A stretch of 50,663 bases of DNA, from NCBI GenBank assembly GCA_026770575.1, contig MU657279.1:96883-147545 (forward strand), read 5' to 3'. Origin of the DNA: Pelagophyceae sp. CCMP2097. Its lineage: Eukaryota; Sar; Pelagophyceae. A program made the translations under genes and the position numbers. Positions 20,115 to 30,883 of the stretch are shown here, in pieces. The notes under the pieces are model-generated. The model was not told the DNA's origin. It did no database searches and saw only the letters and a program-made list of their open reading frames with translations. Every line of letters starts with the position of its first letter. The stretch's first letter is position 1.

Positions 20115-21215
20115 ATGGCCGACCCGCCGGCAGCCGCCGCTCGCGCGCCGTGCTGCGTCTGCGACGCGCCGAACGGCAAGCACTGCACCAAGTGCAAATC
20201 GCGCCACTACTGCTCCAAGGCGTGCCAGCTCGTAGACTGGAAGCAAGGGCACAACAAGGCGTGCAAGCAGCTCACCGCCGAGTTCCAAGACCGCCTCCTC
20301 GACGAGCTCATGCCGCTGAAGGTGAAGATCAAGAAGGAGCCGGCCTTCGTCGACGACGTCTTGTTGGCGGACGATTCCAAGGCGGCGACGCGCTTATCGG
20401 CTGTTCGGACGGAAACGACGGCAGTCAAGGCTACCGCGCTGAACGGCGACACGCTGGACTGGCGCGGCACTTGTGCCATCTGCCTGGACCTGCTTCCAGT
20501 CGAAGCTGACCAGCAAACATTCTACAATTGTTGCTGCATGAGGATTTGCACGGATTGCTCCAACAAGTGCGACGCGCACGACGAGCGGTGCCCGCTCTGC
20601 CGCACGCCGCCCCCCACGTCGGCTGCCGAGTTGCTGCGCCGGCTGCAGAAGCACGCGGACAAGGGGAACGCCGACGCGCAGTTGCAGCTCGCAGCCAAGT
20701 ACAGTACTGGTGGCATGGGCCTCAAGAAGAGCCTGAAGCGGGCGTTCCAGCTGTACGAACGCGCTGCGGCGCAAGGACACGCAGGCGCTTGGTTTGCATT
20801 GGGACATTGTTACGTTCACGGCGGCCAAGGCGTCAAGATCGACCTCAAGGCCGCCGTGCAGTGGTACCGACGCGCAGCCGAGCAAGGATTTCCTGCTGCG
20901 CAATTCAGCCTGGGCGAACTTTTTTACCATGGAAAGGGCGTGGCCCAGTCTTACGACGACGCCGTCAAGTGGTACCGGCTCGCCGCGGCGCAGGGCGACG
21001 ATGACGCGCTCTTTATGCTCGGCATGTGTCACGCACACGGCCAAGGCGTGCCGCTGGACCTCGACGGGGCGATAGCACTCTGCAAGCGCGCCGCGGCCAA
21101 GGGGCACGCCAGCGCCGCGTGGGCAGTCGACCAGTTCGCGGCCCACCTCGCGGCGACGCGCCCCGACCAGTTCGCGGCCCACCTCGCGGCGACGCGCCCC
21201 GGTTCACCGACATGA
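20115..21215 (+). CDS. MYND zinc finger - RING-like - Sel1 repeat protein (intact copy)
   Basis: A single exon, 366 aa. A MYND finger at residues ~14-52 (CCVCDAPNGKHCTKCKSRHY, then CSKACQLVDWKQGHNKAC), a RING-like pair at ~122-165 (CAICLDLLP ... CPLCRTPPP), then four to five Sel1 repeats (for example GVKIDLKAAVQWYRRAAEQG and GVAQSYDDAVKWYRLAAAQG). These architectures usually mediate protein-protein interaction and ubiquitin-type regulation. The C-terminus ends with two exact copies of DQFAAHLAATRP produced by a 36-base tandem duplication. The same family occurs decayed at 29.7 kb and as a fragment at 4.1 kb. Confidence 0.9.
   Translation: MADPPAAAARAPCCVCDAPNGKHCTKCKSRHYCSKACQLVDWKQGHNKACKQLTAEFQDRLLDELMPLKVKIKKEPAFVDDVLLADDSKAATRLSAVRTETTAVKATALNGDTLDWRGTCAICLDLLPVEADQQTFYNCCCMRICTDCSNKCDAHDERCPLCRTPPPTSAAELLRRLQKHADKGNADAQLQLAAKYSTGGMGLKKSLKRAFQLYERAAAQGHAGAWFALGHCYVHGGQGVKIDLKAAVQWYRRAAEQGFPAAQFSLGELFYHGKGVAQSYDDAVKWYRLAAAQGDDDALFMLGMCHAHGQGVPLDLDGAIALCKRAAAKGHASAAWAVDQFAAHLAATRPDQFAAHLAATRPGSPT
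21129..21200 (+). repeat. 36-base exact tandem duplication at the MYND gene 3' end
   Basis: Two adjacent identical 36-base units encode the repeated DQFAAHLAATRP. It is in frame and identical, so recent. Confidence 0.9.
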
Positions 21216-21579
21216 GCGTCGACCATAAAGGTCGCAGTCAGATCGAGCTTTTTCACCCCGGTCCACAGGGGGTTCCTCCGGTCCGTCGGCGCGCCTTGGC
21301 ATTTGTGATGGCAGGGAGAGGAGAGTATTCGACGGTTCCGTCATGAACGGCTCCATGGAGGCGATTCAGGTGCTGCCGCGTCTCGAGGATCGGAAGTCGC
21401 GCCCCTGGCCCCCGGTGGTTGCGCGATGAAATTTACGCCCATTTTGTTACATTGTGAGTGCGTCTGGAGGGATCCAGGCCGCGGCGCTCTTAGGAAATGT
21501 CGGCCGCGCGGCGCCTATGGGCGCGAGGATACTATGTGAATGTCGGGCGCGCTCGAGCCAGCGCGCGTGCGAGAGTGCG
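21216..21579. other. Convergent intergenic region
   Basis: Between the MYND gene (+) and the F-box-like gene (-). No supported gene. Confidence 0.4.
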
Positions 21580-22855
21580 CTACAGCCAACGCGCGTGCGC
21601 GAGCGTGGCGAGGATGTCGCCGTGCGAGAGGAGCGAGTTGGCGCCGACGTTTGCGAGGTCGTCGTCCTCGTCTGCGGCGTCGACGAACTGCAGCTCCAGC
21701 AGCCAGCCGCCGTCTGCGGCGCCGTGGGGCGGCGAGAGCGTCGCCGAGATGGCCACGGACGCGTCCGCCGCGCCAGCGTCGACGACGCCGCCGCGGGACC
21801 GGCCCGGCGCGCCCTTGCTGGGCCGCCAGACGTCTGCGACTCGGAGGCGCTGGTGTTCGAAGAGTAAAAAGTCAATAGGCTCAAACCCACACCCGTCGTC
21901 AAAGTACAACGCCGCGCCGCGCAGCAAAGCGCAGCAGCGCTGGTCCGAGGCGCGAAAGGCCGTGATGGAGACGGAGACGAGCTGGCGGTGCGATTGGTCG
22001 CCGTCGCACTCGACGGCGTTCAACAAGCGCCGTCGCTCCAGCGTGCCCGCCGACGCGTCCGACGCGTCCGACGCCGCGCGCGGCCGGCACCCGGCGGCGG
22101 ACGCGCCGCGCTGCTGGGCCTCGCCGTCGCGCATCTCCGCCTGCGCCAGCGCCGCGGAGAGCGGCTGCGCGACAAAGTTCCAGGCGAGGCCCGCCGCCTC
22201 GGCGCCGCTGGGCGCCGCCTCGGCGCCGCTGGGCCGCAGCGCTGGGGCCGTGTCGAAGACCTCGGCGAAACAGACCGTCTGCCGCGCGCTCGAGCCGTCG
22301 TCGCGCGTCGTGATTACGACCTATCGAGCGTCCAAGCGTCGAGGGAGGCCGTCGGCCTCGAAAAAAGGGTCGACGCTCGGCCGTCGGCCTCAAAAAAAGG
22401 GACGCGCCTCGAACTGGAGCGCCTCGCCGTTTGCGCGCGGTTGGCGCGGGCCGTGCGAGCCGCGGCGCGCGGCGGCGTCGCGGTCGAGGCGGAGGCGGCT
22501 CGCGTAGAGGCTCTTGTAGTCGCGCACGCCCTTTAACTTCACCGAGCCCGGCCACCTAGAGATGCGGGTGGTGCGACGGCGGACGAGGCGAGTCGTTGCG
22601 ACTGGAAAAAGCGTGTCAGGGGCCCTGATGCGGTCGGGCGCGGGAGCTGCACCGCTGGCCGGCCCAGTGCCACCAAATGCCACCGGCGCGCGTGCTGCGG
22701 TCGAAGTCGACGTCGCCTTGGCGCTTCCGGCGTTGGAGCGCGTAGTTTAAGCCGTCTGCGGCTCGGCAAAACGTCAGAATGTGCGCTACTAGCTCCCGGG
22801 GCACGCAGGCCAGCGAGGCCGCGCAACGCGGCGCGTCAGAGGGCAACGTCGTCAT
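21580..22855 (-). CDS. F-box-like protein, 3 exons
   Basis: Exons (minus): 22855-22653, 22555-22408, 22320-21580; 1092 nt, 363 aa. The N-terminus has an F-box-like helix (LACVPRELVAHILTFC) and, after splicing, QRWPGSVKLKGVRDYKSLYA, typical of the W..L...Y ending of such domains. The C-terminal half has predicted beta strands (FEVVITTRDDGSSARQTVCF, LVSVSITAFRASDQ, LLFEHQRLRVADVW) of unknown family. Intron 1 donor is GTGCAG. Intron 2 has no in-phase GT donor, but GCGCGT after GAG at 22407 gives a GC-AG intron in phase. This intron contains a duplicated TTTTTTNGAGGCCGACGGCC block. Probably an SCF substrate adaptor; substrate unknown. Confidence 0.6.
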
Positions 22856-22908
22856 CAGGTGAGGGCTATCGAAGGAGGAGCATCACGCCATGCGGCCGAG
22901 GCGCCCCG

Positions 22909-24196
22909 ATGCGCACGACGAGGAGCGGACCGGCAAGGCCACTGATTTTCCGTTTGGCTCGAGAAGACGCCAAGGGGGGGATTGTTAAAATGCTTCAAGT
23001 GTTCTCGATCTTCCCCGTCCCCGTATTCTTCCCCCGGGGCGTGCGCGCGGCCAGTCGTGCGGCCCCGGCGGGCCCCGGGTCAGACCCTGGGCCCATGGGG
23101 GCCGCCCTTCGTCGCGCGTGCGGATCCGCCCCGGCGCCCGGGCGCCCGGGCACGGGGGTCATCGGTACCGATGCACCGCGCGACCCAGGAGAGCCGGGAG
23201 CGCGCCCAGGCGGGGCCCACTGTCCTGACAGTCCAAAAGCCTCGCGCCGCGTCAAGGTCCGACCAGCCGACAGTGCCGCGCCGGCACTCGACGTGTTCGA
23301 ACAAAGCGACCTGCTCGCGCTCTTCCTTCGGCTGGCGGGATCCCCGAACGCGCTCTTGGTGACGAAGTGCGTCGCTCGAAATGCGCGCGCCGTGGCGCCG
23401 GTCGTGCGCAGGCTCATCTGGAACGACCGCATTTCGAAGGGCACGGCGATCCTCGCAGGCCACACCAGCAACGTCATGTGCTGCGCGTTCTCGCCCGACG
23501 GCAAGCGCCTCGTGACGGCGAGCTAAGACAAGATGGCGCGGCTCTGGGACGCCGAGACGGGCGCGCTGCTGCTGACGCTCGAGGGGCACACCGGTAGCCT
23601 TGAATGCTGCGCGTTCTCGCTCGAAGGCAAGCGCGCCGTGACGGCGAGCGCCGACGGAACGGCGCGGCTCTGGGATGCCGAGACAGGCGCGCTGCTGACG
23701 ACGCTCGAGGGGCACATCAGCGGCGTCTTCAGCTGCGCGTTCTCTCCCGACGGCAAGCGCATCGTGACGGCGAGCGACGACGGGACGGCGCGGCTCTGGG
23801 ACGCCGAGACAGGCGCTCTGTAGACGACGCTCGAAGGGCACACCGACTGCATCTGGAGCTGCCTGTTCTCCCCCGACGGCAAGCGTCTCGTGACAGCGGG
23901 CGACGATGGGACGGCGGCTCTGGGACGCCGAGACGGGCGCGCTCCTGACGACGCTCGAGGGGCACACCGACAGCATCTGGAGCTGCTCGCTCTCCCCCGA
24001 CGGCAAGCGCATCGTGACGGCGAGCCACGATGGGACGGCGCGGCTCTGGGACGCGGAGACGAGCGCGCTGCTGCTGACGCTCGAAGGGCACACCGACGGT
24101 GTCGTCTTGAGCTGCGCGTTCTCGCCCGACGGCAAGTGCGTCGTGACGGCGAGCGGCGACAGGACGGCGCGGCTCAGGCACGTCGCACTCCGATAA
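22909..24196 (+). pseudogene. WD40-repeat gene broken by two stops and a frameshift
   Basis: Six WD repeats of almost exactly 126 bases follow an N-terminal helical domain (23236-23437, DVFEQSDLLALFLRLAGSPN). Repeat consensus: TLEGHTxxxxSCAFSPDGKR then VTASxDGTARLWDAETGALL. The reading frame is interrupted by TAA at 23524-23526 (where GAC is expected in xDK), TAG at 23821-23823 (in place of a Leu codon), and a 2-base loss near 23910 (GGCGGCTC for GGCGCGGCTC) that shortens the fourth repeat to 124 bases. Otherwise the repeats are well kept, so inactivation looks recent. A segment of the same N-terminal domain lies at 4.6 kb. Translation from Met 22909 through the low-complexity upstream part is doubtful. 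Confidence 0.88.
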
Positions 24197-24305
24197 AGTT
24201 AAAGGGAGCTCGCTTTCCGCCCCGCGCAGAGCCCGGAGTCCCGACGACGGGGGTCTCTTACGAGTCGCTTCCCGCGTTCTGCAGAGAGATCGCGGGCGCA
24301 TCTCT

Positions 24306-27103
24306 TTAGACGCCGGCGATTTCGAGGAGGCGGTCGCAGTACGCCGGCGACCGGTGCGAGGCGCGGACCTCGGTGATCTTGCGTTTGACTTTGGACTTTG
24401 CGTCGTCGTCGAGCTTGAGGAGCTCCTTCAACACTTCGAAGACTGCGTCCTGGACGTCTGGCAAAGCGTCGTCGAGGTGGACGAGGAACTGCTCAGTCGA
24501 AAACTCGAGCGCCGTGCCCTGCAGCGCCCCAGGCGCGCAGGCGCGCACGAAGCGCACGAACGCGCGGCACGCCTGCAGGCGCACGTGGTCTGCCGAGTCG
24601 TCGAGCCTCTTTAGGAGCGCGGGGTAGAGCGCGGTGACGACGGCGTCGTCGAGGCGCGCCTGCTGCGACGGCAGCGCGGCGAGGAGTGAGGAGAGGCAGG
24701 CGATGCTGAGCTCGCGCGCGGACGTGTCGTAGTCGTCGAGGTTGGTCCGGAGCACGGGCACGAGGTTTGAGAACGTGGCGACCCAAGCCGCCCCGTGCCG
24801 CGCCGCCGCCGCCTCGTCGTTGCTGCCGCCGAGGAGCGCGTGGAGCACGGCGAGCGCGGCCTTGCGCAGCGTCGCGGGCACGCGCCCCGCGGACCAGACG
24901 AGGTTTGGCGCGACGACGGCGTCGACGAGGCGCCGCACGTCCGCCGTCGCCAGGTCGTGCACCGCCGCCGCCGGCTTCACCAGAGCGTGGACCAGCGCGA
25001 CACAGGAGATGCGCGCCTCGGCGTCGGGGTTCGTCGCCGGCGCCGCGTGCGCGATGAGGGCGGGGGCGACGGCGTCAAAGTGCTGCGCGGCCGCCAACGG
25101 CGAGACGCGCACCAGCGCCTCGAGCAGCGCCCAGTGCGCGGGGCCGAGGAGCGCTTGGTCGCACGCGGGCAGCGCGGCGACGAGGGCGCGGAAGTGCCTC
25201 GTCGGGATCGCCTCGGCGGAAACGGCCGACTCCGAGTGATCTACGGCAAACGCCGCGGCCAGCTGGACGAGGCCAGCGTGCGGCCTCGACGACAGCAGGA
25301 GCGCCTTGCAGACGCGCGCGCACGCCTCGTCGTCGTTGGCCACGGCCTTTGGCGCCGCGGCAATAAGGCGGTCGCAGCAGCCCAACAGCGCCGCCTCCGC
25401 CGCTGCCGTGCCGCCGAGGTTGCCCGCGCGCTCCTCGGCCATCTTCTCGGCGTGCTTGGCCAGAGCGTCGGCGACGGCCGGCGCGTGGGCGGCCGCGCGT
25501 TGCGGGCCCATGGCGGAGAGCGCGTCCTGGACTACGTGCAGCGCCTCCGCGCGCGCCGCCGCCGCGCCGACGCCCGTGCCCGCCGCGTCGCCGGACCCGC
25601 GCGCCAGCAGCGACTCGAAAAGCGCCGCCGCGTCGGGCTCCAGCGCGGCGCCGAGCGCGCGCGACGCCGCCGTGGCCGCACTGCGCACGGCCGCCTCGTC
25701 GTCGCGCGAGAGCGACCCAAAGACGAGGCCGAGCTGCGGCGACTTGCCGGCGAGGAGGTCCGGCGGCCGCACGAGCGCCGCCAGCGCGGCGAGGGCTTGG
25801 AGGCCGCGCTGCCGAGTCCCAGTCGTCCAGTGGTCCGCGCGGGGCAGCATCGCCCCCAACACGCGCCCGAACTTGGCCGTCACGAGGCACGCGCCCGCCC
25901 GGCCGACGCCGCGCGCCGCGAGGTACGCCGCGTCGGCGTCCGCCGGCGCCGAGGCGTCGGCGTGCGGCATGGGCGGCGCGGCCGTCGTGAGCTCCAAAGC
26001 GCTTGAACCCTCGTCCTCGGCCACCCACCTCTTGCCGGCTGCGTCCAGCGCCGCCACGGCCTTGACCGAGACGTCGGCGACGGGGTCCGCGACGACGTCG
26101 ACGAGGAGGGCCACCAGGTCTGCGTCGAAGTACGACAGCGCCGTATTGTCGAAAACGACGAGCGACTCGAGCGCGGTGACCAGCCTAATTCCTGCGTCGG
26201 CAGGTGCTTCTCCAAGAGGGGAGACTCACTTGAGGCGGACGCTCGCGGAGCGGTCGTGCGTCAGGACGTGCAGCGCTCTTAAAACGGTGTCCCGAACCAG
26301 CTTCGTAATGCCGTCAGAGTCGGCACAGTGCCCGATGACGCAGGCTAAAGCCTCGAGCGTGGCGCCGCGCGTCGCCGCGTGCTGATGCGCCAGGTTGGTC
26401 ACTAGAGCAATTGCGATGTCCGAACAGTGGAGCCGAGTCCTTTTGGGCGACACCTCGGCCAAGCGGCGCGCCAACTTCGCCGCCGCCCTTTTCGCGTCGG
26501 GGAACGAGTCCGCCAGCGCCGCCGCGACGGCCGGCGCCACGGCCTCGGCCGCCGCCTCTCCGGATTCGGCGGACGACGCCGCGGCCTTTGTCAGCACGAC
26601 CGTCGTGGCCTCGAGCAACGCGAGACGGAGCTCCTCCGACGTCTCGGCGAACGGGGCCGTGCCGTAGCGCGGCGTGAGCGCGGCGAGCGTGCGCTCGGCG
26701 AGGCCGGCGACGGTTTCCGCCTCGAGCTGCGCGGCGAACGCAGAAACGAGGCCGATGGCCAACTCGCGGCATTTCTCCACCGGGTCGGCCGCAGCGACGC
26801 GGAGCACGGCATCGTAAAAGTGGGACACGAAGACGCGTCCGCAGACGTCGGCCGGTGCGACGCGCTCGTCGACCAAAGCCTTGCGCAGCCTATGAAGCGA
26901 CGCTCCGCGGGCGGCCTGCTTCAGAGCGGCGAACGCGGGATCCCTCTCGCGCGGGCGGCGGGCCGCGTCGTCGCGCGCGGCGGCACGCACGCCTGGAGTC
27001 CTCGGCGGCGCGTGCTGCGGTCGCTGTCCAGAACTTGGTTCAAGTTCCTCTGCAGCTTTGCCAGCAAAGCCGCCTCGTCGCCGCGCTCCACGGCGGCGGC
27101 CAT
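24306..27103 (-). CDS. DNAAF5: Dynein axonemal assembly factor 5 (HEAT repeats), 3 exons
   Basis: Exons (minus): 27103-26991, 26889-26230, 26184-24306; 2652 nt, 883 aa, close to the animal protein (about 855 aa). A cytoplasmic HEAT-repeat factor for preassembly of ciliary dynein arms. The start MAAAVERGDEAALLAKLQRN leads into SDRSTRRRGLQALRKALVDE after splicing the first intron (101 bases, donor GTGCG). The second (45 bases, donor GTGAG) gives SVRLKLVTALESLVVFDNTA. HEAT-type helices run throughout. The C-terminus EVRASHRSPAYCDRLLEIAG is the conserved family ending. Divergent from the C2 gene at 27335, across a promoter with a 19-base tandem repeat. Confidence 0.85.
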
Positions 27104-27236
27104 CGGCGCTGCGGCGCGGCGAAGCGCGGCGGCGGGCGCGGCGGGGCGCCTGGGGTTTGCCGGACTGTTCGCTGAACAACGTTGTTTGGAAAAGCACTCC
27201 AGGGGAGCTTTGATCAACGCCCCATCACAGAGCAGA

Positions 27237-27279
27237 TTTCAGATTTGAGCGAACGTTCCGGATTTGAGCGAACGTTCCG
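27237..27279. promoter_or_regulatory. Tandem 19-base repeat in the DNAAF5 / C2-gene divergent promoter
   Basis: Two adjacent copies of GATTTGAGCGAACGTTCCG, each containing the palindrome GAACGTTC, lie in the ~230 bases between two divergent start codons. The arrangement suggests a paired binding site, but no factor is known to me. Confidence 0.45.
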
Positions 27280-27334
27280 CCGTCCAGCTCTCCACACTCT
27301 AGAGAACGGGAAATCCATCCAGGCCGACGTCGAC

Positions 27335-28448
27335 ATGGCGCCTCCGGGAGCGGGCGCCGCAAAACCGGAGGAGGGCGCCTCCAAGGCGCTGGCGCAGGAG
27401 ATGCTCGCGCAGGCCGACATGCTCGTGGCCCAAGAGTGCGTATCCTCTGGCTTTGCGATCCTATGCCCTTTGGAAGGAGGCTACCCCGCCTTTGCGATGG
27501 GTTTTACCACCATGCCTTTCGCCTTCATCGCCTTCCGACGCTATTCGGCTAGGCTCCAGGACGAAGAATACGCGCGCGACCTTGCCAATGCGGATATCGG
27601 CATCACGCCGGATTCGGTCGGCAAGCTCGTCGTCGAGGTGCACTGCGTCGCCGACCTCGGCATCAAGAACCCGAGTGCGTTGATGCGAGAAGAGGCGCCG
27701 ACGGGGGTTTGTGCGCGCCGTCCCAGCGCGATGCGTACTGACGCGTAGCCCGACGCAGGCTACTTGACAAACCCTGCGGTGTACGTCGTCGTCGCCGTTT
27801 CATCCGACGGCGTTTTAACGGCGGAGCAGCACACGGAGTCGTCGGTCGTCGACGTCCAATCCAAGCGCGTCTCATGGGACTCGCGAGGCGGCTGGGCCAC
27901 GTAAGTTTTCCTGAGGGCCCCCGCCGCCGAAAGGGACGGACCCGAGGGGCCCCCGCCGCCAGAAGGGACCCGGATCGCTTCGCCAGGTTCCAGCTGCCCG
28001 CGGGCGCGCTGGCGTCTGCGAGTGTGTGTTTCACGCTATATGCCTTCAAGGGCTACGACTGCTGCGACCCGGACGACTACACCTTCCTCGGCGGCGCCAC
28101 GGGTATGCTCTTTGCCCCGCGAAGACTCCCCGACGAGCCGGCGACCCTTAGGCGGCGGGCCAAAGGCGCTCGCATCGTCGGGTACGCAGCCTTTTGAGGC
28201 ATCGCCCCCAAATCGAACTCGGATCGGTAGGCCCGCTGGCCATTGCTTCCCGCGGCGGCCAGGCCGTCGACTGGGCCGACGGCACGCCGCGCGACCACTT
28301 TCTCGACACTGGAGTGCGTAGCATCGTGCCGTATTCGCCACGTGCCGTATTCGCCACTCGAACGGAGACGACGCAGGCCGTGCTCACCGCGTCGACGACG
28401 TTCATCGGGAGCGAGCCCCGCGATGCCGCCGAGACCGCGACGGCGTAG
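27335..28448 (+). CDS. C2-domain protein, 5 exons
   Basis: Exons 27335-27674, 27759-27900, 27987-28102, 28231-28313, 28377-28448; 753 nt, 250 aa. After an Ala-rich, partly hydrophobic N-terminus (MGFTTMPFAFIAFRRYS), residues ~95-220 read as a C2 beta-sandwich: VGKLVVEVHCVADLGIKN, NPAVYVVVAVSSDG, VSWDSRGGWATFQLPAGALA, VCFTLYAFKGYDCCDPDDYT and FLGGATGPLAIASRGG. Donors are GTGCG, GTAAG, GTATG and GTGCG; all phases agree. Such domains bind phospholipid, often with calcium; the acidic CDPDD loop is present. Exons 4 and 5 are the least certain; if intron 3 is not used, the protein would end at 28197. Intron 2 contains a duplicated GGGCCCCCGCCGCC block. Confidence 0.65.
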
Positions 28449-28632
28449 CCTCCTCCCCGTCGACACAAAGGATACATCGCAGACTGCGCAAGCATTCATG
28501 TCCTCGAATCGAAATGCGCCGGCAACGCGCGCCCTCGTCGATTTGTCGCGACCGCCCGCCGCTCCGAAACGACGCGGCCGAGGCGACTTTAACAAATTTT
28601 ATTGTTTAGAGCGGCGCGATCCCCTGGGAGAA
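28449..28632. other. Convergent intergenic region with candidate poly(A) signal
   Basis: On the minus strand AATAAA lies at 28603-28598, about 30 bases past the RPL10A stop, a plausible polyadenylation signal. Confidence 0.4.
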
Positions 28633-29517
28633 CTAGAAGAAGATCTGGTGCGGGGGGCCCATGGTGGACTTGATGTACAGGACCTTGATGTTCTGCCAGT
28701 TCTTCTTCAGGAGCGAGGCCAAGAAGTTGGACGCCAGCGAGACGTTGGTCACGATGGACTCCTTGGACATGCCGACGTGGCCGACGGCGATGTTCAAGCA
28801 CATGACCTTTTTCATCTGGAACTTGATGGTGGCCTTGACGCCCTCAATCTTCTCAGACAAGTCGTTGCCCGACTCCACCAGCGTGGGGAACTTGCCCGCC
28901 TTGGTCAAGCCCGGGCCCAGCAGGCGCGGGATCTGCTTGATCAAAGTGTCGGACGCGAGGAACGCGTCGTACTTCTTGGCAAACTTCTTAATCACTTTCT
29001 TGTTCTTGTTAAACTTCTTCAGGTCGTCGACCGACATCTTGTCCACGCCAATCTTCTCCGCCTCGTCGCAGTGGATCGCGTTACCGATGACGCACACCTA
29101 GTCCCGGAGGTGGAGGACTGGGGCCCGCCGGGCGCGCGCCGCGGGACTCGTGCTCTGTCGCGGCACCGCAGAGCCGCGCCCCCGGCCAGGCGCGACGGAG
29201 CGTCCGACGGCACTCCGCCGTGCCGGCGCGCGCTTTGCGCCTCAATACCTCGCGCCCCCACCGAGGGGCGCCCTGCCACCGCCGCTGCTTACCTTCATGT
29301 TCGGGCGCGGGACCTCGGGCAGCTTGAAGGTGCCGGAGAAGCGCTTGTCGCGCTGCGGGTCGTAGTTCTTGAGCGCGACCTGGAGGTCGATGGACTCGAC
29401 GAACTTGCGCTTCTTGCCGACCTTGGTCTTGCCGTCGTACTGAATGTCCTCGCCCGCCGAAAAAGCGAGGATCTGCTCCACGCCGCGCATGATGATGTCG
29501 TTGTTGAGCTTGGACAT
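28633..29517 (-). CDS. RPL10A: 60S ribosomal protein uL1 (L10a), 2 exons
   Basis: Exons (minus): 29517-29293 and 29097-28633; 690 nt, 229 aa. A component of the ribosomal L1 stalk. Exon 1 has [20 protein letters not shown], and splicing restores [19 protein letters not shown]. Exon 2 carries [54 protein letters not shown] and the end [18 protein letters not shown], all hallmark uL1 sequence. The intron is the longest simple one here (195 bases, donor GTAAG). Slightly longer than the usual 217 aa, with the extra residues near the N-terminus. Confidence 0.97.
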
Positions 29518-29698
29518 GGTGTCGGCTGAGTCTTAACGACGTGAGTCTCCTCCACCAGCTATCGTTGTTGAGGCGATAGATGGACCGATTCCAAAAACCT
29601 CGCCAAAGGGGCGGGACGTTAGATGTTATGTGTTCAGAAAAACAGTCGAAACGCCTCCCAGGAGCCAGGCCTGGCAGAAGGAGGTCCGGGACACCACG

Positions 29699-30770
29699 AT
29701 GGAAGCCCTACCGCCACCCCGAAGCCCTGCTGCGTCTGCGACGCGCCGGGCGGCAAGCACTGCACCAATTGTAAATATCGCCACTACTGCTCCAAGGCGT
29801 GCCAGCTCGTCTGGAACGAGGGCGGGCATAAGGCCCAGTGCAGGTAGATGGCAGCCGACTTCCAGGACCGCCTCCTCGACGAGCTCGTGCCGGCGAAGCT
29901 GAAGATCTAGGAGGAGCCCGCCATCGTCGAGGGCGTCGCGCCGGCAGCTGGTTTAAAGGCAGCGCAGCGCTTACCGGCTGTGCGAGCAGAAACGATGCTA
30001 GTCAAGGCCAGCTCGTCAAATGGCGACACGCAGAGTTGGCGCGGCACTTGTGCCATCTGCCTAGACCTGCTTCCAGTCATTGGTGGCAAGACGTTTTACC
30101 CTTGCTGCTGCGAGAAAATGTGCACGGGCTGCCACGTCAGGTGCCGTCAGTACGACAAGCGATGTCCGCTCTGCCGAACACCGCACCATAAGTCAGACGC
30201 CGAGTATGTGAGCCGAATGCAAAAGCATGCGGACGAGGGCAACGCCGTTGCGCAGTTCCAGCTCGGCATCGCGTACCAATGTGTTGGCATGGGCATTAAG
30301 GCGCGAAGCGGGCGGTCCAGATTTTCAATCTCGCTGCGGCGCAAGGAAACGCATTAGCTCAGCATGCATTGGGATGTAGTTACGAGCTTGGCGAAGGCGT
30401 CAAGATCGACCTCGAGACCGCCGCACAGTGGTACCAACGTGCAGCCGAGCAAGGCTATTACGAAGCGCAGTTCAACCTCGGTATCCTGTGCTACGGCGGC
30501 AGGGGCGTGGCGCAGTCGTACGACGAAGCCGTGCGGTTGCTCCGGCTCGTCGCGGCGCAGGGCTCCCCAGACGCGTTCTACAACCTCGCCGTGTGTTATG
30601 CAAAGGGCCAGGGCGTGCCGCGGGACGACGCCGAGTCGCTGCGCTTCCTCAAGAGCGCCGCGGCTCAGGAGTGCTCCGTGGTGGTCGAAGGGCTCGCGGC
30701 CTTAAAGCCCGCGGCGACGCGCGCCGGTAGAAGGACAATACCGAAACTCGTTGGACAACACCGACACCAA
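29699..30770 (+). pseudogene. Decayed copy of the MYND-RING-Sel1 gene
   Basis: Colinear with the intact gene at 20115: MYND finger (CCVCDAPGGKHCTNCKYRHY), linker FQDRLLDELVPAKLKI, RING-like pair (CAICLDLLPVIGGKTFYPCC, CPLCRTPHH) and Sel1 repeats (GVKIDLETAAQWYQRAAEQG). The frame is broken in at least four places: the start codon at 29699 is out of frame with the MYND finger, TAG at 29845-29847 and TAG at 29908-29910 lie in the MYND frame, and a small deletion near 30300-30325 shifts the frame within the first Sel1 repeats. The C-terminus diverges after about 30720. Partial expression of the RING or Sel1 parts cannot be excluded. Confidence 0.88.
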
Positions 30771-30883
30771 TTGCCGACACCACGAGAAAAATGCATCACC
30801 GGGCTGCGCGGGCTGGCCTCGCGGGTCCGTCGTCGTACCTCGATCTCTCCGCCGCAGTCCGCGTCGCCTACACCGCTTGGCCC

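Noticed and set aside
24795..26006. Long plus frames opposite DNAAF5
   Set aside because: Arg-rich shadows; the minus strand has the HEAT repeats and conserved C-terminus.
28148..28495. A minus-strand gene opposite the end of the C2 gene
   Set aside because: No domain, and plus-strand exons 4 and 5 of the C2 gene fit in phase with a GTGCG donor.
29019..29279. A reading frame within the RPL10A intron
   Set aside because: It is intron plus out-of-frame exon sequence; the canonical L10a join is unambiguous.
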